Shown here piece after piece: positions 57,682 to 64,000 of a stretch of 64,000 nucleotides of DNA. Below the pieces are notes generated by a model. The model saw nothing but the letters and a program-made list of their open reading frames with translations. It did no database searches and was not told the origin of the DNA. The position numbers and the translations under genes were made by a program. Source of the DNA: Paenibacillus sp. Soil750. GTDB lineage: Bacteria > Bacillota > Bacilli > Paenibacillales > NBRC-103111. Position 1 is the first letter of the stretch. Every line of letters starts with the position of its first letter. The stretch is from assembly GCF_001428045.1 (NCBI RefSeq), contig NZ_LMSD01000001.1, positions 372,001 through 436,000 of the forward strand, given 5' to 3'.

Positions 57682-60600
57682 ATGCTAAAAAAAGCGATAG
57701 CCAGTTTGATATGTTTTATCATGGTGCTGAGCATTGTAGTCGTTGTTAAACCTAAACCTGCGTCCGCTTTAGCGGGTTTTCCAATTTTCAAATATCAGGG
57801 TCAAGTCTTGGATCCACTGAAATTAAAGTATAATCCTACAGACGAGATTATATTTCCGCAGGTTATTAACGCGAGGGAACATATCGCGAATCCGTTAGGC
57901 AATTATTATTTGTACTATGCTCCTCACGATGCGCCAGGAGGAATTAATCTGGCTTATTCCGATTCCTTGGACGGGCCCTGGACGGAATACGAGGCTAACC
58001 CATTAATCGCCAATGTCTGGTCTCCTCATTACAGTGTGTCACACGTGTCCTCACCGTATATGATATGGAACGATGCAGCTCAGAAATTTTACATGTATTA
58101 CCATGGGGAAAATACGACGACAAGGATTGCCTCAACCTTAGACGGCATCAACTTTACGTATGAGCAAAAAGCGCTTGGCACTAGTGATTTTGTTGGCTTG
58201 ATGGAAACCTCCTATGCCAAGGTGTTCAAGTATACGATTCCCTCCAAAAATAATATTTACATCATGCTGCTGATGGGTAATACCACAGCGAATAAAAGAA
58301 ACATTTATCTGGCATGGTCGAATGATGGTCTCAGCTGGACAACACAAAAGAATCCATTGATTACTTCCAATGCATCTGAAGGAACAAATTTGTCCGGTCC
58401 CACTTATTTTCCATGGAATGGCAAGCATTATGTAGCTTACCATGCGTCTTCGGGCAATGTGCATATCACCGAGGTTGGTGCTAATTTTGACCTGGAGAAT
58501 CATCTGGGCATATTGCATGACTCTGATGACGTGATTGACCGGGGACGAACAGCCTCGGCTAACTTTGTATATGACGGCGAAGACTTATACATGTTCTATG
58601 AGCAAGGCGACCGTTTAGGCGGCGTGCTTGCCTATGCAAAGATGGACCCGAATGCAGTTGAGCCTATAGACGAGATACCTCCACTACCGCCAGGTCTATT
58701 CAAATATTTTAATGACGATATGAATAAGTATTCACGAGGCTGGTCCAAATTGGTCAATGGCCCTGGCTCCGTAACGCAAGATAGCGGGAATGTGAAAATT
58801 ATAGACTCGAGCACCGCTTTTTCAACCTATTTACTAAAAACCGATTTCACGCCTTTGGTGGGAGCCTTCACCGTAGAGTATAGAGCCAAGGTAAATACCG
58901 CAAACACCTTAAATGAATTTACAATCAGAAGCGGTAATTATCAGATCGGACTTTATTTAAAGTATGGCACACAAGGTACGGCACAAAATAAAGCAAGCAG
59001 CCCAGTCAAGACAACTACTTTGGATACAACCGTGTATCATGATTACAGAGTAGTTGTTCACGCTAATTATACGTATGACTTATACATTGACGGTCAACTA
59101 GCCTGGGCTGGAGCAGCCAGTTTAGGTACCGGCGGCAATGTGATGAAAATTGGCGGAGACACGTCTCCTATCGCTGATATTACTTTGGACCATGTCAAAA
59201 TGGGCAGTGGCGAAATCATTCCAGGAACAGCGGTAATTAATACGGTATCACCCGTTGACGTGAATACGTATGTCAACGTTGCTCCAACATTGCCTTCAAC
59301 CGTTTCTGTTACGTATAGTGACGAGTCGGTCGAAACGCTGCCGGTTACGTGGGACAGCCTAACACCTGTTCAATATGCGGCAGAAGGTACCTTTACTATT
59401 CAAGGAACTGTAGCAGGGACAGCCATACGAGCAGAGGCGCATATCACTGTAGGAGCTACTCCGGCTGCTATTGTCAGCTTCGAGCCTAAGTTGGTTACGA
59501 CCGCTGTAGGAGCAGCGCCAGTATTGCCTACTCATGTGACTGCTGTGTACGACGATCAGTCGCAAAAATCACACCCTGTCATCTGGGATACTGTGGCACC
59601 ATCGCAATATGCGCAGGCAGGAAGCTTTGTTGTGTATGGTTCAGTAGAGGGGACAGATGTGAGAGCGGAGGCTCAAGTCACTGTCAATCCTAACCCGGTG
59701 ATTGTTAGTATCAATCCGATTGGCGTGTTAACAAGTAAAGGTATAGCGCCAGTGCTTCCTACCGTAGTAACAGCCGTGTATGATGATCAATCGACTTCAT
59801 CGCAGTCCGTTACATGGGATCTCGTGGATGCTTCTCAGTATGCTGCGGCAGGTTCGTTTGTGGTCCAAGGAGATGTTGCAGGCACAAGCATTCGCGCAGT
59901 AGCGAATATTACGGTAACGGAAATTCCAGCTGTTATTCTATCGATTGAGCCTGTAGCCGTAAGCACGACAACAGGGGTAGCGCCGATATTACCGACGGTT
60001 GTAACAGCCGTATATGATAATCAGCTAACCTCACAGCTTCAGGTTGTTTGGGACAACATCGCTCCAACGCTTTATGCCCAAGCAGGTAACTTTGTCGTTC
60101 ATGGATCAGTAGCCGGAACTGCGCTGCAAGCGACGGCGAATATAACGGTGACGAGCAAAGACAATGGGGAGAACACAGATGATACGACGGACGATACGTC
60201 TAACGGATCGGGTAGCGGCGGCGGTGTCATCACTGTACCTGTTAAAGAAGAGCCCAAGGATCCGAAAACATCCACAGTAATAATTCAAGATCTAGACATG
60301 GTTAAAGCCATTGAGGGAGCTGTTAACGGAACGATAAGCTTAAGTGTTTCAGCAGAGTCGACAACGAAGAAGCTTGTCATACAAGTTCCTGTTGCGTTGC
60401 TGAACAAAGCGGATGCGAACCAAGTGAAACAGATTGCATTCCATGCAGGCGACTCTAAGGTCATCCTACCTCTTCAAGCATTGAAGCAACAGGCGGGGAC
60501 TGATGCGAAGAATATTCAGGTTGTCGTAACGAACGTTGAACAAGGAGCACTTTCCGAGCAGGTAAGACAGTCCATTGGGAGCGGTAGTGTATTCCAATTT

Positions 60601-61377
60601 GACTTGCAAGTGGATGGAAAGTCGACGAAGAACTTGAGTACCGAGGGTGCCCGCATAGCCGTCAACTATACGCTGAAACCAGGAGAATCTCCAGAGAAAG
60701 TAATCGTAAGCTATGTGAACGCATCAGGAAAGTTAGAGGTACTTGTGAATGGGGCTTACAATGCAGCTACAGGACAAGTGGAGTTCACTACTGCAGAGCT
60801 TGGCAACTATGCTGTATTCTACAAGGATGTTACCTTCCAAGACATCGGCGAAGTATCTTGGGCGCAAGCGAGTATTGACGCTTTGGCAGCGAGGGAAATA
60901 ATCCGTGGTGTGAGTGAGGCGAGCTTTGTACCTAATAGCCCGGTTACAAGAGCAGAGTTCGTGACACTGCTGATGAGAGCTTTCGGCTTCGATCATGAAC
61001 AAGCGACGTCAAACACCTTCTCAGACATTGATCAGGAAGATTGGTACTACAGCTCTACTGCGACAGCTAGGCAGCTTGGTATCATAAGTGGCAGAGAAGA
61101 CGGAAGCTTTGGTGCAGGGGATGAGATATCCAGACAAGATATGACGGTTATGGCTTATCGTACTTTACTGGCACTAAAAGCAAGCATACAGACGAATGCT
61201 GGCTCCAAGGAATTTAACGATTCGGCTGAAATCGCCGATTATGCGGCAGAAGCAGTCATCACCATGCAAAAAGCAGGTATCCTTGAAGGAAGTGATGGCA
61301 GCTTTATGCCGAACGACAACACGACAAGAGCGCAAGCGGCTGTGATCATTTACCGTTTATTGAATAAGTTAAAATAA
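57682..61377 (+). CDS. Large SLH-anchored surface protein with GH43-like propeller and Big_4 repeats
   Basis: A 1231-residue multidomain protein. Domains in order are a Sec signal (1-31, ending ASALA), a GH43/GH32-like five-bladed propeller (about 35-330, with NYYLYYAPHD, SSPYMIWND, GPTYFPWNGKHY) and a concanavalin-like domain (about 335-510). Four Big_4-type Ig repeats of about 80 residues start near 513, 593, 673 and 751. An acidic Gly/Ser linker follows near 826-855, then an unassigned domain, and three SLH motifs (1051-1231, e.g. FQDIGEVSWAQASIDALAAR) for wall attachment. It is probably the polysaccharide-degrading or -binding partner of the upstream importer. Confidence 0.9.
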   Translation: MLKKAIASLICFIMVLSIVVVVKPKPASALAGFPIFKYQGQVLDPLKLKYNPTDEIIFPQVINAREHIANPLGNYYLYYAPHDAPGGINLAYSDSLDGPWTEYEANPLIANVWSPHYSVSHVSSPYMIWNDAAQKFYMYYHGENTTTRIASTLDGINFTYEQKALGTSDFVGLMETSYAKVFKYTIPSKNNIYIMLLMGNTTANKRNIYLAWSNDGLSWTTQKNPLITSNASEGTNLSGPTYFPWNGKHYVAYHASSGNVHITEVGANFDLENHLGILHDSDDVIDRGRTASANFVYDGEDLYMFYEQGDRLGGVLAYAKMDPNAVEPIDEIPPLPPGLFKYFNDDMNKYSRGWSKLVNGPGSVTQDSGNVKIIDSSTAFSTYLLKTDFTPLVGAFTVEYRAKVNTANTLNEFTIRSGNYQIGLYLKYGTQGTAQNKASSPVKTTTLDTTVYHDYRVVVHANYTYDLYIDGQLAWAGAASLGTGGNVMKIGGDTSPIADITLDHVKMGSGEIIPGTAVINTVSPVDVNTYVNVAPTLPSTVSVTYSDESVETLPVTWDSLTPVQYAAEGTFTIQGTVAGTAIRAEAHITVGATPAAIVSFEPKLVTTAVGAAPVLPTHVTAVYDDQSQKSHPVIWDTVAPSQYAQAGSFVVYGSVEGTDVRAEAQVTVNPNPVIVSINPIGVLTSKGIAPVLPTVVTAVYDDQSTSSQSVTWDLVDASQYAAAGSFVVQGDVAGTSIRAVANITVTEIPAVILSIEPVAVSTTTGVAPILPTVVTAVYDNQLTSQLQVVWDNIAPTLYAQAGNFVVHGSVAGTALQATANITVTSKDNGENTDDTTDDTSNGSGSGGGVITVPVKEEPKDPKTSTVIIQDLDMVKAIEGAVNGTISLSVSAESTTKKLVIQVPVALLNKADANQVKQIAFHAGDSKVILPLQALKQQAGTDAKNIQVVVTNVEQGALSEQVRQSIGSGSVFQFDLQVDGKSTKNLSTEGARIAVNYTLKPGESPEKVIVSYVNASGKLEVLVNGAYNAATGQVEFTTAELGNYAVFYKDVTFQDIGEVSWAQASIDALAAREIIRGVSEASFVPNSPVTRAEFVTLLMRAFGFDHEQATSNTFSDIDQEDWYYSSTATARQLGIISGREDGSFGAGDEISRQDMTVMAYRTLLALKASIQTNAGSKEFNDSAEIADYAAEAVITMQKAGILEGSDGSFMPNDNTTRAQAAVIIYRLLNKLK

Positions 61378-61400
61378 TAGAACGATCGACAACTAAAAAA

Positions 61401-61447
61401 AGGACTGCCGCCAAAGCTTCGAATTCACGAACCTTGGCGGCAGTCCT
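61401..61447. terminator. Bidirectional terminator
   Basis: A perfect 14-bp stem, AGGACTGCCGCCAA (61401-61414) with TTGGCGGCAGTCCT (61434-61447), has a run of A residues on its left, so it works best for the convergent minus-strand gene and also closes the SLH gene. Confidence 0.88.
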
Positions 61448-61513
61448 ATATTGATTTGAATCCATGTTGTGTATTCCAAGTTAAATACTTGGGAAAGGAC
61501 GCTAATCCCAACC

Positions 61514-62470
61514 CTACCCGATCACATTCACCGACCGACCCGCTACAAAACTCCGCGCATTACTGCTCGCAACAGCCATCAACCGAGCTCTAGCTTCTTT
61601 CGTTGCCCATGCGATATGCGGTGTAATAATTACATTCTGAGCATGCAGCAAGGGGTTATCTGGCTTTGGCGGTTCGACCGTCAGAACGTCAAGCCCCGCA
61701 CCAGCGAGGCGACCTTCGTTCAAAGCTTGCGCGACATCCGCCTCGTTAAGCAATCCACCTCTGGCTGTATTAATCAGAATGGCCGACGGTTTCATCATAC
61801 CAATCCGCTCCGCATTGATCAGCTCATTCGTAGCTGGGGTCAGCGGACAATGCAAGCTAACCACATCAGCACGCTGGAGCAGTTCCTCAAGCGATACCCA
61901 TTCTATGCCTTCCACCGGTTGTGGCACACTTCGTCCGCTCCCTGTGGCAATGACCTTCATACCCATCGCCCCAGCAATGAGCGCCGTTTGTTTGCCAATT
62001 TGGCCAAGACCGATTAGTCCCATCGTTTGGCCACTTAACTCGATGAGAGGGGAGACACTGTAGAAGAAATCAGCCGATCCAGCCCAATCCCCCTGAAGCA
62101 CGCTGTCACTATGGCGCTGCACGCGGTGGCAGAACTCCAACAGGAGTGCAAAAACTAACTGAGCAACCGAATGCGTACTATATGCGGGCACATTAGTAAC
62201 AATAATCCCCTGAGTCTTCGCGGCTTGGATATCCACAATATTGTAGCCAGTCGCCAAAACACCGACATATCTCAATTTAGGCAGTTTCTCCAGCGTTTGT
62301 GCAGAGAGAGGTGTTTTGTTCGTCAGCACCATGTCTGCCTGTGCGGCGCGTTCTACAATCTCGGACTCAGATGTACGTTCATAGACCGTCAACTCGCCTA
62401 GCGCTTGTAAACCACTCCAGTCCAGATCGCCTGGATTTAACGTATAACCATCAAGTACAACAATGTTCAT
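61514..62470 (-). CDS. D-2-hydroxyacid dehydrogenase (NAD-dependent)
   Basis: A 318-residue enzyme of the D-isomer-specific 2-hydroxyacid dehydrogenase family. The Rossmann motif GLIGLGQIGKQTALIAGAMG, VSLHCPLTPATNELI, NTARGGLLNEADVAQAL and the catalytic His in ITPHIAWATKEAR are seen. It is most like glycerate/hydroxypyruvate reductases, but the substrate is not certain. The RluA-type gene lies 42 bp upstream on the same strand. Confidence 0.93.
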   Translation of the reverse strand: MNIVVLDGYTLNPGDLDWSGLQALGELTVYERTSESEIVERAAQADMVLTNKTPLSAQTLEKLPKLRYVGVLATGYNIVDIQAAKTQGIIVTNVPAYSTHSVAQLVFALLLEFCHRVQRHSDSVLQGDWAGSADFFYSVSPLIELSGQTMGLIGLGQIGKQTALIAGAMGMKVIATGSGRSVPQPVEGIEWVSLEELLQRADVVSLHCPLTPATNELINAERIGMMKPSAILINTARGGLLNEADVAQALNEGRLAGAGLDVLTVEPPKPDNPLLHAQNVIITPHIAWATKEARARLMAVASSNARSFVAGRSVNVIG

Positions 62471-62512
62471 CTCTCTACTCCTTTTGTTGGTTTGCCCAAT
62501 CCTTCACGCACT

Positions 62513-63523
62513 TTACTTCTTCACACCCGGCTCTTTAAAAGGGTTCAAAAACACCTTCGGTATATGCGTCTCGAAACGCATTAACTTACCTGTCGTCGGG
62601 TGCAAAAAGGCTAGCACACGCGCATGCAGACCAAGTCGATTGATCTCCTTCGATTTGGACCCATACTTTTTATCCCCAGCAACGGGGTGCCCGATATCCT
62701 GCATATGAACGCGAATCTGGTTTTTGCGTCCGGTCTCCAAGTTCACTTCAAGCAGAGAGAAGCTCTTATTCGCTTGCAGCGTTTTGTAATGCGTAACCGC
62801 ATGCTGTCCGTCGTTCGGGTACGGTGTGGAGAACATTTTGAGCGATTTCGCGTGTTCCTTGAGCCAGGAAGAAATCTTTCCTTCAGGCTTGCGTACCATA
62901 CCTTCCACTAAAGCCACATACGTCCGCTCTTTGACGCTCTCTTGCCACGTGTTCTGTAGGTGCTGCTGCGCCTGTTCGTTTTTGGCAAACATCATCACAC
63001 CCGATGTATCCCGATCTAGGCGATGAACAACAAAAATTCGCGCCTTCGGATCATGATTCCGCACATGCGCCGTAAGCTGGCGGTAGGCTGTGATTTGATT
63101 CTCCTGTGTATCCGTTGCAATGGATAGAAGGCCTGCATCCTTTTGAATGACAATAACATCGTGATCTTCGTGTAAAATCGTCATCCCTGCTAGCGGAATA
63201 TCCTCCACAACTTTATCCTTGTTGATCGTGACCGTCATTTCCGGTTGCAAGGGGTGATTATAAGCCGTCACCGCTTTACCATTCACGGCCACTTGTCCAC
63301 GAGCGAGGATAGCCTTAACCGCATTTCGACCTAGACTCGATAGTTTTTCCAACAAAAAAGGCAGAAGCTCAGTAGGTTCCTTCACCGTATACTGGCGAGT
63401 ACTCGACTCCTGACCACCTTTAGCAGTACCTGCTTGCGTTGACTGGATTTGTGCTTTATTCGTTCCGAATTTAGGTTTATGGCTGAGGCTTCCTTTTGGA
63501 CGTGAACCTTGTTTCTTTTGCAT
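62513..63523 (-). CDS. RluA family RNA pseudouridine synthase
   Basis: A 336-residue enzyme. A basic N-terminal tail (QKKQGSRPKGSLSHKPKFGT) precedes an S4 RNA-binding domain (LGRNAVKAILARGQVAVNGK), then the catalytic domain with VVHRLDRDTSGVMMFAKNEQ (the catalytic Asp is in HRLDRDTSG), LETGRKNQIRVHMQDIGHPV and LHARVLAFLHPTTG. It isomerises uridines in rRNA or tRNA; the precise site cannot be read. GGAGGTA stands upstream. Confidence 0.94.
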   Translation of the reverse strand: MQKKQGSRPKGSLSHKPKFGTNKAQIQSTQAGTAKGGQESSTRQYTVKEPTELLPFLLEKLSSLGRNAVKAILARGQVAVNGKAVTAYNHPLQPEMTVTINKDKVVEDIPLAGMTILHEDHDVIVIQKDAGLLSIATDTQENQITAYRQLTAHVRNHDPKARIFVVHRLDRDTSGVMMFAKNEQAQQHLQNTWQESVKERTYVALVEGMVRKPEGKISSWLKEHAKSLKMFSTPYPNDGQHAVTHYKTLQANKSFSLLEVNLETGRKNQIRVHMQDIGHPVAGDKKYGSKSKEINRLGLHARVLAFLHPTTGKLMRFETHIPKVFLNPFKEPGVKK

Positions 63524-63626
63524 ATTATAAATACCTCCTAGTACGATGGCTTACCATCCGGTCAGTTCATTCGACCTCCAATATACCACGTTCATAAAAG
63601 CAAATGAAATGATCGCCTCGTTAAAA

Positions 63627-64000
63627 TTAACCCTGCAACTTCTGAATCGTACTCCCTGTGAAAAAATCCCCCTGCAGCCGCACATGCTCAAAAGGTAAAT
63701 GCGGGTTGGCAATCCGCCATAGCATGCGATCAGCTGCGCGGTAGCCGGCCTCTCGAATCGGCAGCTGAGGGCGAGAGCAGAGCGGCAGTGTGTCGCTTTG
63801 CTCATTCAAAAGCGCAACCAGCGAGCATTGCTGAGGCACGTTAACCCCTAATCGACGAAGGGTGTGATACACAGGCGCAGCTTCTTCATCAATGCCACAA
63901 ATGACTGCCGTTGGCTGGCGTAGCTGATATTTCTGCTGAAAATCCACCAACCACCCCTCCGAACCATCTCGCTCTATCGCGTGCTCACCAGGATCAACCG
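63627..64000 (-). CDS. LacI-type regulator, ligand-binding C-terminal part, cut by window edge
   Basis: The frame is open to the right edge, so the N-terminus lies outside the window; 124 residues are visible. AVICGIDEEAAPVYHTLRRL, GVNVPQQCSLVALL and the later AGYRAADRMLWRIANP match the C-terminal half of the periplasmic-binding-like domain of LacI or AraR-type repressors. The predicted DNA-binding domain is not seen. An in-frame TTG at 63950 is an internal codon. Confidence 0.78.
   Translation of the reverse strand, partial: VDPGEHAIERDGSEGWLVDFQQKYQLRQPTAVICGIDEEAAPVYHTLRRLGVNVPQQCSLVALLNEQSDTLPLCSRPQLPIREAGYRAADRMLWRIANPHLPFEHVRLQGDFFTGSTIQKLQG

Overview
The window looks like chromosomal DNA of an endospore-forming Bacillota of the Paenibacillaceae, most likely Paenibacillus or a close relative. 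The reasons are strong AGGAGG-type ribosome-binding sites with frequent TTG and GTG starts, spore genes (alpha/beta-type SASP, GerP-type germination proteins, YjcZ), a SinI/SinR pair, an SLH-domain surface enzyme, YesM/YesN-type two-component genes beside a sugar ABC importer, and futalosine-pathway menaquinone genes. No rRNA, tRNA, CRISPR array or intact insertion sequence was seen. The left edge cuts a glycosyltransferase and the right edge cuts a LacI-type regulator.

Region 1 (1-7578) is the distal part of an exopolysaccharide operon: GT4 and GT2 glycosyltransferases, an EpsG-type polymerase, GalE, a beta-propeller sugar-transferase-like protein, and the EpsL/EpsM/EpsN-like trio (phosphoglycosyltransferase, acetyltransferase, aminotransferase).

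Region 2 (7588-15520) is a biofilm-control island. It holds glmS followed by a SlrR-like regulator, sinR, a convergent sinI, a Tat-exported phosphoesterase, a small secreted protein, a catalytic-domain-only tyrosine recombinase, an XRE regulator that appears to start at CTG, a small zinc-ribbon protein, an LCP-family ligase and a 50-residue ORF. Two operator families run through it. SinR-type dyads (GTTCTTTATT...GAAY) lie at the glmS, sinR and secreted-protein promoters. A second 15-bp dyad, GATAC-N5-GTATC/GTAAC, occurs eleven times in intergenic DNA, several times exactly between or just after -35/-10 boxes, including the predicted sinI promoter. I propose that the CTG-start XRE protein binds it, placing another regulator above SinI/SinR.

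Region 3 (15521-26668) is a second, complete Wzx/Wzy-type polysaccharide operon: PilZ-like protein, PHP tyrosine phosphatase, chain-length determinant, BY-kinase, GalU, initiating sugar transferase, PssD/PssE-like pair, GT4, polymerase, MurJ-type flippase, pyruvyl transferase and acetyltransferase.

Region 4 (26720-31940) is housekeeping: DUF2621 protein, endonuclease IV with a long C-terminal extension, PurU, transketolase and PpnP. Region 5 (32021-35019) is a domesticated prophage lysis module: ImmA-type protease, XRE repressor, ArpU-like activator, holin and an internally deleted glucosaminidase, with three copies of a GTTTTGAAT-centred palindrome at its promoters.

Region 6 (35133-51441) is mixed: a dehydrogenase fused to a PilZ domain, pgi, YigZ, TetR, a DUF1128 protein, two arrays of about 51-bp-period repeats, GNAT, a FAD/Rieske oxidoreductase, spore-associated GerP paralogues, Hsp20, SASP, GtrA and a polyprenyl-phosphate glycosyltransferase, an AraC regulator, a third repeat array, an ArsR-DUF2087 regulator and mqnB-mqnD. 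Region 7 (51692-61377) is a carbohydrate-uptake locus: sensor kinase, response regulator, binding protein, two permeases and a 1231-residue surface protein. The end (61514-64000) holds a D-2-hydroxyacid dehydrogenase, an RluA-type pseudouridine synthase and the partial LacI-type regulator.
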